From CAYXLI01 sp964464925 (GTDB lineage Bacteria > Acidobacteriota > Terriglobia > Bryobacterales > Bryobacteraceae), in the NCBI GenBank assembly GCA_964464925.1, contig CAYXLI010000023.1, positions 34,802 through 98,801 on the forward strand: a DNA stretch of 64,000 nucleotides, given 5' to 3'. The position numbers and the translations under genes were made by a program. Position 1 is the stretch's first letter; each line of letters begins with the position of its first letter. This document shows positions 1 through 10,400 of the stretch, one piece after another. The notes under the pieces were generated by a model. It was not told where the DNA came from and did not search any database. It saw only the letters and a program-made list of their open reading frames with translations.

Positions 1-1
1 C

Positions 2-1576
2 AACACGCCGAAGTTCACCGTCTCCTTCTTGAAAGCCATGTACGGCGAGGCCGCAAAGAAAGAGAACGACTGGGGCTTCCACCTTTTGCCGAAAATCGAC
101 CGGAAGTACTCCTGGGCCGAGATTTGGGACGACATGTACGCCGGCCACATCAAGGGGCTAATGGCGTTTGGCATGAACGGAGTCGCGATCGGGCCAAATT
201 CGCAGAAGAACATCAACGCGCTCAAAAAGGCGGAGTGGCTGTTGGTTTGCGAAATCTATCCGGATGAGACGAGCGGGTTTTGGCAGTCCCCAGGGATCAC
301 GCCCGAGGAGATGAAGAAGATCAACACAGTTGTCTACCGGCTTCCGGGCGCCGGCTTCGCGGAGAAGGATGGCACCTTCGTCAATTCCGCACGCTGGCTG
401 CAATGGAAATACGCCGCCGTTCCTCCTCCGGGACAGGCGAAGCTCGATCAGGAAATACTGGCACGAATCTTTATGAAGGTCCGCGAACTGTACCGCACCG
501 AGGGCGGGAAGTTCCCGGAAGGGCCACTCAGCCTGGCTTGGAACTACACGAATCCGAACAATCCTTCGCTTTCTGAAGTGGCAAAAGAAATCAACGGCAG
601 TGCGTTAGCCGACATTACGGATGCCAAACTCAACCAGACGATCAAGGCAGGCCAGCAACTTCCCAGCTTTGCATGGCTGCGCGACGACGGCTCGACAGCA
701 TCCGGCAATTGGCTATATTGCGGATCGTGGACGGAAGCAGGAGCACTGACACAACGGAGAGGGACCGAGGACCCGTCCGGCCTTGGAGTCTATCCGAATT
801 GGGCCTGGTCGTGGCCTTTGAATCGAAGAGTCATGTACAACCGGGCATCATGCGATCTGTCAGGCAAACCGTGGGATCCGGAGCGGCCGCAGATCTGGTG
901 GGACGAAGATCGGAAGAAGTGGACGGGGCTTGACGTCCCTGATTTCAAGACCGATTCCCCGCCGCAGGACCGGATGGGTCCATTCATCATGAACGCGGAA
1001 GGCGTGGGGCGGCTTTTCGGACCGTTGGCAGCATTCGCCGATGGACCGTTTCCGGAGTTTTACGAACAGACGGAGAGTCCCGTCCGGAATCTGCTGCATC
1101 CGGAACAGAACAATAATCCTGTCGCGAAGCGGTTCCAGTCGGACATGGACAAGTTCGGCACACCGGATCAGGGATACAACATCGTCTGCACAACCTATCG
1201 CCTCACCGAGCATTACCACTACTGGACAAAGAACAATCCGATGAACGTCCAACTAGTGCCGGAGCCATTCGTGGAAATCCCGGCGGAGCTTGCGAACGAA
1301 ATGGGACTACGCGGCGGCGAAAAGGTGAGGGTGACCAGCGCGCGCAGCTTTTATATCGGCAAGGCAATGGTCACGCGTCGCATCAAGCCCATGCTGATCG
1401 ACGGCAAGAAGACCTACCAGATTGGCATCCCCATCCACTGGGGCTATCGCGGAATCGCGGAAGACGAAGGCAAGACGGAGCGAACGCTAGCGAATCGATT
1501 GTCGCCCGCGGCGATCGACCCCAACGCGTACACGCCGGAATTCAAGGGTTTCCTCGTGAAACTGGAAAAGGTTTAA
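2..1576 (+). CDS. fdnG: Formate dehydrogenase-N type alpha subunit, 3' part (molybdopterin catalytic subunit)
   Basis: The open frame runs in from the left edge, so only the C-terminal 524 residues are present. The metal-binding and signal regions lie outside the window. The stretch matches the second half of the FdnG/FdoG family: a molybdopterin-guanine-dinucleotide-binding core followed by the C-terminal beta-barrel domain (the segment with HYHYWTKNNPMNVQLVPEPF). In the family this periplasmic subunit oxidises formate to CO2. The stop lies 10 nt before the beta-subunit gene, and gamma and fdhE follow, so this is the first visible gene of a complete formate dehydrogenase operon. The selenocysteine or cysteine at the active site cannot be judged from this part. 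Confidence 0.93.
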   Translation, partial: NTPKFTVSFLKAMYGEAAKKENDWGFHLLPKIDRKYSWAEIWDDMYAGHIKGLMAFGMNGVAIGPNSQKNINALKKAEWLLVCEIYPDETSGFWQSPGITPEEMKKINTVVYRLPGAGFAEKDGTFVNSARWLQWKYAAVPPPGQAKLDQEILARIFMKVRELYRTEGGKFPEGPLSLAWNYTNPNNPSLSEVAKEINGSALADITDAKLNQTIKAGQQLPSFAWLRDDGSTASGNWLYCGSWTEAGALTQRRGTEDPSGLGVYPNWAWSWPLNRRVMYNRASCDLSGKPWDPERPQIWWDEDRKKWTGLDVPDFKTDSPPQDRMGPFIMNAEGVGRLFGPLAAFADGPFPEFYEQTESPVRNLLHPEQNNNPVAKRFQSDMDKFGTPDQGYNIVCTTYRLTEHYHYWTKNNPMNVQLVPEPFVEIPAELANEMGLRGGEKVRVTSARSFYIGKAMVTRRIKPMLIDGKKTYQIGIPIHWGYRGIAEDEGKTERTLANRLSPAAIDPNAYTPEFKGFLVKLEKV

Positions 1577-1586
1577 AGGGTCCACT

Positions 1587-2477
1587 ATGCCGACGGGAAT
1601 TCTCGATATCAAGGCTATTTCCGGGCATTCGGGTCCGGCTCCCGGGAAGGATGCGAAACGCGAAGAAGCGCAGGGCGTATGCAAGCTCATCGACGTCACA
1701 ACCTGCATCGGCTGCAAAGCTTGCGAGGTGGCGTGTCTGGAATGGAATGGATATCCGTTCCAGCCGACCACCTTCAACAACACTTATCAGACGATGCCGG
1801 ACACAACGTGGAACTACTACAATTTGATCCGGTTTAACGAGCATGAGTTTGAAGACGGAACTTTCGGATGGCTCATGCGCAAGGATCAGTGCATGCACTG
1901 CGCCGACCCGGGATGTCTGCGCGCCTGCCCGGCCGACGGAGCAATTGTCCAGTACTCGAACGGAATCGTGGACTTTCAGCAGGACTATTGCATAGGCTGC
2001 CAATACTGCGTGACCGGGTGCCCTTTCAACATTCCGAAATTCAATTCAGAGACGAAGAAGGTTTTCAAGTGTACTCTATGCTCCGATCGGGTTGCGGGAG
2101 GCCTGGAGCCCGCTTGCATCAAGGCGTGCCCTACGGGTTGTCTGCACTTCGGGACGAAGGAGGACATGAAGGCCTTGGCCGAAACGCGAGCGGAGCAACT
2201 GAGGGAGCATACATCGCATAAGAACGCCGGCGTCTATGATCCGCAGGGGGTCGGCGGAACGCACGTGGTGTACGTTCTGCACGATATCCGTAACCCTGAG
2301 GCCTATGGCGGCCTACCGTCGGATCCTCACGTGCCATGGCTGGTGCGGCTTTGGAAGGGACCGATGAAATGGCTCGGCGGTCTCGCGATCTTCGCAGGCG
2401 TGTTTGGCGTCGCAGGACATTACCTGCGCTTTGGCCCCAAGGAAACTCACCCAATCGAGGAGGTTCGGAAGTCATGA
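1587..2477 (+). CDS. fdnH: Formate dehydrogenase-N beta subunit (four [4Fe-4S] ferredoxin, membrane-anchored)
   Basis: 296 residues. Sixteen cysteines fall in four clusters (about C40/43/46/50, C102/105/110/114, C135/138/141/145, C162/165/177/181), the pattern of the FdnH/HybA/DmsB family, giving four [4Fe-4S] centres. A single hydrophobic helix at about residues 258-278 followed by a short charged tail is the Form-deh_trans anchor typical of FdnH. It passes electrons from the alpha subunit to the gamma cytochrome. An AAAGGG ribosome site lies 6 nt before the ATG. Its stop overlaps the gamma start by 4 nt (ATGA), which points to translational coupling. Confidence 0.96.
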   Translation: MPTGILDIKAISGHSGPAPGKDAKREEAQGVCKLIDVTTCIGCKACEVACLEWNGYPFQPTTFNNTYQTMPDTTWNYYNLIRFNEHEFEDGTFGWLMRKDQCMHCADPGCLRACPADGAIVQYSNGIVDFQQDYCIGCQYCVTGCPFNIPKFNSETKKVFKCTLCSDRVAGGLEPACIKACPTGCLHFGTKEDMKALAETRAEQLREHTSHKNAGVYDPQGVGGTHVVYVLHDIRNPEAYGGLPSDPHVPWLVRLWKGPMKWLGGLAIFAGVFGVAGHYLRFGPKETHPIEEVRKS

Positions 2478-3145
2478 ACACGGAAGAGAAGGTCTTTCGC
2501 CGGACCTTCCCCATCGAAGGCGAGCCAGTTTTACGCTACTCTCTGAAAGAACGTCTGAACCACTGGACCGCGAGCCTCACCTACGTGTATCTCATGCTTA
2601 CCGGCTTAGCGCTGTTCACCCCGCACCTTTATTGGATAGCCGCGATTCTGGGCGGCGGCCCGACCATACGTTACTGGCACCCATGGGTCGGACTGTTATT
2701 CGTCGCGGCCGTCATATGGATGGATATCATCTGGCGGGCGGACATGCGGCCCGGTGAGAACGACCGCGAGTGGAGCCGCAATGTAAGAAAATATGTCGAG
2801 AACCGCGATGAGGAGTTGCCACCCGTCGGCCGATTCAACCCAGGGCAGAAACAATTCTACTGGGCGATGTTTTATGGCATGATCCTGCTGCTTGTGTCAG
2901 GAATCATCATGTGGATTCCCGAATATGTGCCATGGAGTGTGGGGGTCCTGCGGCCGATCGCAGTGATCCTTCACGAGATTGCCGCATTGGTCACTATCGG
3001 GGCATTCATCATTCATGTGTACATGGGAGTCTTCGTGGTTCCGGGTGGCCTTCGCGCGATCGTCCATGGGTACGTTTCAAGGGGATGGGCAAAGACGCAT
3101 CACCGGCTCTGGTATGAACGCGTCGTGCCGAAGACTGGGGACTGA
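2474..3145 (+). CDS. fdnI: Formate dehydrogenase-N gamma subunit (cytochrome b556)
   Basis: 223 residues from the ATG that overlaps the fdnH stop; the longer open frame upstream is not used. Four hydrophobic segments are visible. Histidines sit in RLNHW, YWHPWVG and the ILHEIAAL...FIIHVYMG segment, matching the haem-b and quinone-site histidines of FdnI. In the family this subunit carries two b haems across the membrane and reduces quinone, here presumably menaquinone or ubiquinone. It ends in TGATG, sharing one base with the fdhE start. Confidence 0.95.
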   Translation: MNTEEKVFRRTFPIEGEPVLRYSLKERLNHWTASLTYVYLMLTGLALFTPHLYWIAAILGGGPTIRYWHPWVGLLFVAAVIWMDIIWRADMRPGENDREWSRNVRKYVENRDEELPPVGRFNPGQKQFYWAMFYGMILLLVSGIIMWIPEYVPWSVGVLRPIAVILHEIAALVTIGAFIIHVYMGVFVVPGGLRAIVHGYVSRGWAKTHHRLWYERVVPKTGD

Positions 3146-3888
3146 TGACGGCCTCCCCCTGGGACAAACGGATTCGACGCGCTGAGCAACTGGCGGGCGA
3201 GTACCCGGCCTCCGCGGAGGCACTTCGCTTCTATGCACGGATAGCTGCCTTCCAGAAAAGTGTTTACGAAAGCCTTCGGCCGGACGAAACGTGCAGCCTG
3301 CACTCTGAATCGGCAGCCAGACACTTCACGGAGTTGCTCAATCTGGTTGTGAGCATCGGCCCACAGACGCTTGTTCAAACGAGCAGGGAGCTGCAACGCA
3401 CGAATCGTTCCTTTCAAGAGGTCGCAGCGGCGGACGAGAATTCCTCGTTACGGTTTTTAGCCCGAGCTCTCATGCAGCCCTATGCCGAGCGGCTTGTGGC
3501 ACGCACGAGTGCCGCCATAGGAGGCACCCAAAGCAGTTGCCCTTACTGCGGCGGGAAACCGCAAGCGGCTGTTCTGCGCGGCGAAGGGGAAGGGGCGAAA
3601 CGCTCGCTAATTTGCTGCATGTGTTTGGGCGAATGGGAATTCCGGCGGGTTCTGTGCCCCGGCTGCGGAGAGCAGGATAAGGATCGTTTGCCGGTATATA
3701 AAGCCACGGATTTTCCGCATGTGCGCGTGGAGGCTTGCGATACGTGCCATTGCTACATCAAGTCGATCGATCTCACCAAAGATGGTCTTGCCGTTCCCTG
3801 TGTCGACGAGCTTGCAACGGTTCCGCTTGATCTCTGGGCGGAAGAACACGGTTACCGGAAGGTGGAGCCGAACCTCCTAGGCTTGTGA
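3145..3888 (+). CDS. fdhE: Formate dehydrogenase accessory protein FdhE
   Basis: 247 residues with four CxxC-type pairs: C132/C135 (CPYCGG), C157 or C158/C160, C171/C174 (CPGCGEQ) and C198/C201 (CDTCHC). This is the rubredoxin-like double zinc/iron-knuckle layout of FdhE. FdhE is a cytoplasmic maturation factor needed for active membrane formate dehydrogenase. The N-terminal half is the helical FdhE region. Its one-base overlap with fdnI shows it is the last gene of the operon. Only 65 nt separate it from the convergent receptor gene, and I see no strong terminator hairpin there. Confidence 0.92.
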   Translation: MTASPWDKRIRRAEQLAGEYPASAEALRFYARIAAFQKSVYESLRPDETCSLHSESAARHFTELLNLVVSIGPQTLVQTSRELQRTNRSFQEVAAADENSSLRFLARALMQPYAERLVARTSAAIGGTQSSCPYCGGKPQAAVLRGEGEGAKRSLICCMCLGEWEFRRVLCPGCGEQDKDRLPVYKATDFPHVRVEACDTCHCYIKSIDLTKDGLAVPCVDELATVPLDLWAEEHGYRKVEPNLLGL

Positions 3889-3953
3889 ACAGATTCAGAC
3901 TTTTCCGTCGCAACCGGCTCACCCATCGCGTCACTCGCCGCTATCAGTTCGCA

Positions 3954-6900
3954 TCAGAAGGCCACCTTAAGACCGAACTGCAGAATGCGAGGATCGAGCG
4001 CCGAGGTAATGCGGCCGAACTGAGATGAGGATTGCGTGGAGTTCGGCAGATTGAAATTCACGTTGTTAAACACGTTGAAAAACTCTGCCCGGAACTCCGT
4101 TGCGACACGTTCGCCCACCTTAGTCCGCTTCGTTATGCCGAGGTCCGTATTGAAATAGCGAGGGCCCCGAAGGATATTCTTTCCGGAGTTGCCGAAGGTC
4201 CCGGCCGCGTTCGGAGTGAAGACCGCGGTATTGAACCAACTGGCGATCATATCCCCGTGCGAACGGCCAGAGCCGAGGCTTGCATTGCCGCCGCTGTAGT
4301 CGGCCCGGTCGCGCCCGATGCCGGAGAACGAATTATCTCGACCGCTTGTGACAGAGAATGGAAAGCCACTCTGCCATGTGACGATGCCGTTCACGATCCA
4401 ACCGTTTACCAGAGCGCCGATTCTCCCGTGAGCTGAAGGCGAAGGAACGTTCCAGACGTTCGAGAACTTGAAATTGTGGGGGACGTCTTCCCGCGACAAG
4501 CCATAGTCAAAGCGCCGGTTGTACGGATTGGTCCAGTTGTAGTCGTCCATCTTTTTAGACCATGTGTAGCTGGAGAGGATCGTGTAGCCGTGGCTGAATC
4601 GCTTTTCGGCGTTCAGTTGGAGTGAGTGATAGTTGGTGTTGTTTCCGGATTCGTAAAGCCCGATAGGCCCGAAGTCCTGATAGTAACGCCTTGCCTGTGT
4701 ATTGCCGACCGTAGAAGATCCCGGAACGTAGACAGCCGGGTTGATCTCACGAGCGTTTTCAGCAGCCGCGAAGAAGTGGGTGCCTTTGTTTCCGATGTAC
4801 GCAGCCCTCAACACCCAATCGGCACCAACCTGCCGCTCGAGTGACAGGTTCCAGCTCATGAGCAGAGGCAGTTGAAAGTCCTGCGAGTAAACTGCACGGA
4901 TGGTTGCCGGAAGTGTGAAGAGGACATCCGGGCCTGGGATTGTCGGCCCATATTGAGATGGGAACGGGTTGGCGACGTTCACGCTCCCATACGGATCGGA
5001 AAAAGCGACATCATTGAACGTAAACGTCGGTGCAAACGGCGCAATGTTCGCGTATGGATTGTAAGCGCTGGCCTGGATGGGTACATAGAAGTAGCCGAAC
5101 CCGCCCCGCAAACTGGTTTTGCCGTCGCCTGTAACGCGGTAGGCGAATCCGAGCCGGGGCGCGAAGTTTTTCAGACGTTTCTCTGCTCCGGCCGCCGGGC
5201 ATCCTGGGTCCGGATTGTCACCGCCGTAGATCAGGCCGGCGGGAGCATTCGGATACCGTTTCGATTTGGCCCCGGGCAGGAAGCACACCGCACGCCCCCG
5301 AATGTCCCTGTATGGCAGCCAGGGATCCCACCGAAGACCGAGGTTTACCGTGAGCCTGGAATTTAGCTTCCAGTTATCTTGCGCGAAAACACCCCAGCGG
5401 TTGCCGCGGAGATCCTTGAATTCTCCCCCGCCCTGCGAGAACTGGGACGCGCGTCCCAGGATGAAGTCTGCGATTCCATCGCCGGACAGTTGCCCATTGA
5501 AGCTGAAATTGCCGTCCATCTGGTAGGTGTTGATGATTTCGTTGCTCAGCCTCACGAGTTCGAGGCCGAAGTGCAACTCATGTGCTCCGCGAATCGACGT
5601 CAGATTTTCGCGCCAGGTGTAGTCACCCCGGTTAAAGGCGCCGTAATGGTTTGTTCCGACACCGAAGCCGCCAGTCACGCTCATCGACAACTCCGGGGGC
5701 GCTTTGAGATCTGATTGCTTGGCGGACGAGATCTTCACGCCCGCATCCGGATAGCCGAATGGGGCACTGCTGCGCGATCCGCCCACCTGCTGATTCCAAC
5801 CGAAAGTGCTAGTCAGCATAACGCTGGGAGTAAACGTGTAGGTGTGGTTCAGGCCTGTGTTCTGCACGCGGACCTCGTTTCCATTTCCGTTGGCCGCCAG
5901 GAGATTACCGGCGGGCGGAATGACCGGTGGCTGATTGAACTTGCTATAGAAGTAGCGGACGCTCACCTGATGCTTACCGCTCGTGTAATCGACTTTCGGC
6001 ATGAACTGATCGTCAGTGGATGTGCTCGTAGTGCCAAGGTATGTGAGCTGCCGTCCCACGCCGTTCGGTAAGGGAATGCCCTTGAGAAAATACTGTGCCA
6101 CTGGATCGATACGGCTTGGCGCAATCTGATTGCCGGGAATTGGCTGCCTGGTGACCGGGTCGATCAACTGCTTATTCAGGCCAGAAAAGTTGCCGGCCCG
6201 TTCGGCGGCGGTAGGAACGAAGGTCACGTTACCGGATGCAGCGGTGGTAGTCCGGGTACCCTGGTACGTTCCGAAGAAAAATAATTTGTTCTTCAGAACA
6301 GGTCCGCCGATGCTGCCGCCGAACTGGTTTCGCTTCAGCGTGTCCTGTGTGGGAGCGAAGAAGTTTCGGGCATTCAGCGCGCCGTTCCGCAGGAACTCAA
6401 ATGCAGTGCCGTGAAGCTCGTTGGTGCCGGAACGCGTCACAATGTTAACGATCCCTCCACCGGCGTTTCCATATTCAGCGCTGAAGTTGTTTGCCTGGAG
6501 GTTAAATTCTTGAATGGCATCGGGATTAGGAAACGGGACGTTTACGTTCAGATAGGTGTCATTGTGGCCTACTCCGTCCAACTGGTAATTGACCTGCCCC
6601 ATGCCCGCACCATTCACGCCGGCGGTTTGCTCGTTCGGGTAAACACCGCCGTGGCCGCAAATCCGGCATCCGTTCCGGCCGAGGTCGACCGTTCCGGCGG
6701 CGAGGAACACAAGCCGCTGGGCAAGACGGCCGTTGAGCGGCAGTTCGACAATCTTGCTCTGATCGACGAGTTGACCCACAGTGCCGCTGCGGGTGTCGAC
6801 GAGATCGGCATTTGCTTCGATCGTGATCCGCTCAGAGACCTGTCCAACTTTCAACGTGATCGTTTGGTTTGCAGACTGGTTCACCGATAATGTGATTCCC

Positions 6901-7166
6901 TTCTGCACGTACGTCGAGAAGCCGCTCTTGTCGGCAGCGAGCTCATAGTCGCCCACTGGGAGTCTAGGGAACAGGTAGGTTCCGTCGTCGTCTGAAGTGA
7001 CGGTGACGGTATATCCGGTTGCAGTGTTGCGGATCGAAAGGTTTGCTCGAGGTACCGGCGCTCCAGAGCTGTCGATTACGGTTCCACCCAGGCTGGCAGT
7101 CGTGTATTGAGCAAACAGCGTCGCCGCAAACGCCAACGACGCAAACAGAATGCGATGGATTGTCAT
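3954..7166 (-). CDS. Oar-type TonB-dependent receptor (carboxypeptidase-regulatory domain + beta-barrel), copy A
   Basis: 1070 residues. A signal peptide (about 1-19, ending LFAQ) precedes a CarboxypepD_reg-like Ig domain at about 25-105 with GTVIDSSGAPVP and LPVGDYELAADKSGF. A plug region follows, with SGTNELHGTAFEFLRNGALNA split by short loops and NQFGGSIGGP, and then a long barrel ending in a C-terminal phenylalanine (FGLKVAF). This is the Oar/OmpA-related TonB receptor architecture expanded in Acidobacteriota. The substrate cannot be read from sequence. No TonB box is obvious. It is divergent from copy B across a 236-nt gap and convergent with fdhE. Confidence 0.93.
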   Translation of the reverse strand: MTIHRILFASLAFAATLFAQYTTASLGGTVIDSSGAPVPRANLSIRNTATGYTVTVTSDDDGTYLFPRLPVGDYELAADKSGFSTYVQKGITLSVNQSANQTITLKVGQVSERITIEANADLVDTRSGTVGQLVDQSKIVELPLNGRLAQRLVFLAAGTVDLGRNGCRICGHGGVYPNEQTAGVNGAGMGQVNYQLDGVGHNDTYLNVNVPFPNPDAIQEFNLQANNFSAEYGNAGGGIVNIVTRSGTNELHGTAFEFLRNGALNARNFFAPTQDTLKRNQFGGSIGGPVLKNKLFFFGTYQGTRTTTAASGNVTFVPTAAERAGNFSGLNKQLIDPVTRQPIPGNQIAPSRIDPVAQYFLKGIPLPNGVGRQLTYLGTTSTSTDDQFMPKVDYTSGKHQVSVRYFYSKFNQPPVIPPAGNLLAANGNGNEVRVQNTGLNHTYTFTPSVMLTSTFGWNQQVGGSRSSAPFGYPDAGVKISSAKQSDLKAPPELSMSVTGGFGVGTNHYGAFNRGDYTWRENLTSIRGAHELHFGLELVRLSNEIINTYQMDGNFSFNGQLSGDGIADFILGRASQFSQGGGEFKDLRGNRWGVFAQDNWKLNSRLTVNLGLRWDPWLPYRDIRGRAVCFLPGAKSKRYPNAPAGLIYGGDNPDPGCPAAGAEKRLKNFAPRLGFAYRVTGDGKTSLRGGFGYFYVPIQASAYNPYANIAPFAPTFTFNDVAFSDPYGSVNVANPFPSQYGPTIPGPDVLFTLPATIRAVYSQDFQLPLLMSWNLSLERQVGADWVLRAAYIGNKGTHFFAAAENAREINPAVYVPGSSTVGNTQARRYYQDFGPIGLYESGNNTNYHSLQLNAEKRFSHGYTILSSYTWSKKMDDYNWTNPYNRRFDYGLSREDVPHNFKFSNVWNVPSPSAHGRIGALVNGWIVNGIVTWQSGFPFSVTSGRDNSFSGIGRDRADYSGGNASLGSGRSHGDMIASWFNTAVFTPNAAGTFGNSGKNILRGPRYFNTDLGITKRTKVGERVATEFRAEFFNVFNNVNFNLPNSTQSSSQFGRITSALDPRILQFGLKVAF

Positions 7167-7402
7167 GCTTCGCTCCCGAGTTGTACTGAGACTTAAAAAT
7201 GTACTTACAAGAGCCGACGGGGGGTTTACTGACCAGGGAACGTGCGACAGGGCTAGGACGGTGCAGCTTCAGGCGCTCTAGCATATCACAATACGATCGA
7301 GATTCTGTCCCTGTCAAATGCCGGTCCGTAGTCAAGTTGAAACCAATCTGAAAAGCAATCTTGAAGCTCGGTTGCTACCCTCCAAAAGAGGAAAGTTATC
7401 GC

Positions 7403-10400
7403 ATGAATCAACAATTATTCAAGCTGTTGTCCGCGTTGGTACTCACGGTCACAGCGACGTTCGCGCAGGTAAGCAGTGCGAGCCTTACAGGGATGGTGAC
7501 AGATCCTGCCGGAGGATCGATAGCCGGCGCGAAAGTGACCGCCCGCAGCACAACAACAAACCTGGAGCGCACGACCGCAACGGATAATTCCGGGTACTAC
7601 ATGTTCCCGACGCTTCCGATCGGTCCTTATGAAGTGGATGTGGAGATGGCCGGATTCGCCCGGGCGCAACAGACGATCACACTCGAGACCGCGCAGCGCG
7701 GGCGTCAGGATTTCGCTCTGGCCGTGGGACAAGTGCAGAATACGGTGATTGTTGAAGGAGCTCCCCCGCAACTCGCGACGGAAGACGCAAACATAGGGTC
7801 GGTGGTTGACAACACCTACGTGCAACACTTCCCTCTGTACCTGCGCAGCTGGGACGATCTGGTAAACCTGGTTGCCGGCGTTCAGGGCAATCGTTATACG
7901 GAGCAGAGCGGCGCCACCAGCGCAGGACGCACGGGCGGGTTCAATGTACACGGTGTGCGCCAACTACAGAACAACTTCATTCTCGATGGAGTGGACAATA
8001 ATTCGATTTCGGAGAATGTGCAGGAGCTGAGTACGCAGGTCGTCCGCCCCAGCGTGGATGCCATTCAGGAATTCCGTGTCGTTACCAATCCGTACTCGGC
8101 CGAATATGGTCGCAGTCCGGGTGCGGCGGTGATCGTCACAACGCGCAGCGGCACGAACAACGTTCATGGTCTTGCCTATGAGTACTTGCGGAACCGCGTC
8201 TTAGACGCTAACGATTTCTTCAGCAATCGGAGCGGCTTGGCGAAGCCACAGAATGTCCAGAATCAGTTCGGCGGCAACCTGGGTGCGCCTGTGGTGCGCA
8301 ACCGTCTGTTCGGGTTCTTCGACTATGAAGGAACCCGTATTCGGAGAGGAGTCTCACGTATCGCAACCACGCCGCTGCCTAGCGAGCGGATTGGTGATTT
8401 CAGCGATGCAACGGCCGCATCCCTCGGTTTGAAGCCGTATCCGACGATTTACGATCCAACGACTGGCCAGCCATTTCCGAAGAACCAGATCCCGGCGAAC
8501 CGGCTCGACCCGTACATGCAAAAGATCATGGGGTTGTTCCCGGCCGCAAATCAACCGGGTTCGCTCAACAACTTCGTACGCAATGCGGGACTCAGCGACG
8601 ACATCGATCGCTTCAACATGCGCGGCGATTGGAGCGCGAACGATACCAATAATCTCTTCCTTCGGTATAGCTATTCCAACCGGACGCGGTTCATCCCCGG
8701 GTATTTCGGCGGCATCGCCGACGGGACGTCGACATCAGCCTGGGGGCGCCAGATTCTGAAGGCGCATGATGTTGCATTGGGCTGGAACAAGGTGGTGAGT
8801 CCGCATATCGTGAACGAGTTCCGGACCTCGTTCGGACGCAATTACTCGTTCGCGGAACAGGATCCCTACGGGCAAAACAAAGTTTCGGATTATGTTCCGG
8901 GCGTGCCCGACAATCCATCGGTGGCCGGCGGTCTATCACGCATTACATTTGCGGGGCTTCCTACTTTTATCGGGTCGCCAGACTTCCTGCCGAAACAGCA
9001 GGTAACGCAGCAGTGGCAATTCGTGGATACTCTTTCCGAAACCTTCGGGCGCCATTCGCTGAAGTTCGGCGCCGATCTCCGCGCGCCTCTGCGCAACAAC
9101 TACCTCGACGTACCCGGCACACGCGGATCGCTCGGGTTCGATCGCATCTTCACCTGCCAGCGAAATGCGTCGAACCAGTGTGTAGCAGGCACAGGATTGT
9201 CTTACGCCGACGCCTTGCTCGGTTATGTGCAGTCGGCACAGCTAAGCAATGTGTACTTCGTCGATCAGCGTATGCACATGTATAGCTTCTTCGGTGAGGA
9301 CAGCTTCAAGATCACGCCGAAGTTCACGCTGAATCTCGGCCTGCGCTACGATTTCGCATCGCCACCGCTCGAGGGTAAGAATCGCATGGCGAACTTCAAT
9401 CCGGCGGGCCAAGGGTCCCTGGTGTTCGCGAAATCCGGCTCTCTGACAGACCGCGCTATCGTACAGCCGGATCGAAATAACTGGGCGCCGCGCGTTGGTT
9501 TCTCATGGCAGATCAACGATAGGACCGTGCTGCGATCGGGCTATGGAATCTTCTACCAGTTGTTTGAGCGCTATGGTAGCGAAGATCAGATGGCTCTCAA
9601 TCCTCCCTATCTCATCAACAACACTCCAGCAGTACCTTCGACGTCTACGTCGCCGCTATTCCTGCTCAAGAACGGGTTCCCGTCGAATTTCCTAGATCCG
9701 GCTCAGCTCGATTACCGCCGGGTTCGCATTCGTGCGGTAGACCCGAGCTCCCGCGATCCTTACGTCCAGCAATGGAGCTTCGGCATTCAGAGGACGCTAC
9801 CGTGGAATCTGTTCCTCGAGACCAACTACGTTGGAACCAAGAGCACTCATTTGACGGCTCTGGTCGATTACAATCAACCGATAAATGGCGTTCAACCGTA
9901 CCCCAACTTCGGCTATCTCGAATACCAGATGGCGGGTGGAAACGGCATCTACAACGGTCTGGAGGTGACTCTGGAGCGCAGGTTCCAAAAGGGGCTGACG
10001 TTCCGGACCGCCTACACCTACTCCCGCAGCATCGACAACACACCGGAGCCGCTGGCGGCCAGCTCGGGAAGCGCACAGAATGGGCGTGATCTCCGTTCCT
10101 GGCGTGGTCCGAGCGACTTCGACATCCCGCATCGCATTGTGATGAGCTATGTCTACGAATTGCCATTTGGTCAGGGCCGTGCGTTCGCTACCAGCGGCCC
10201 CGCCGCCTGGATTTTCGGGGACTGGCGGACCAGCGGGGCATACACGTTTGCCTCGGGACGCCCGTTCACCGTCACGGCGGGCGGCAGTATCGGCAACACT
10301 CTCGATCCTTACGGTGCTGTGACAGCAGTTCCGAATGTGATTGGAACACCAGTGCTGCCGAAGAACACCGACTGCTGGTACTTCGCTTCGAGAAACGCTG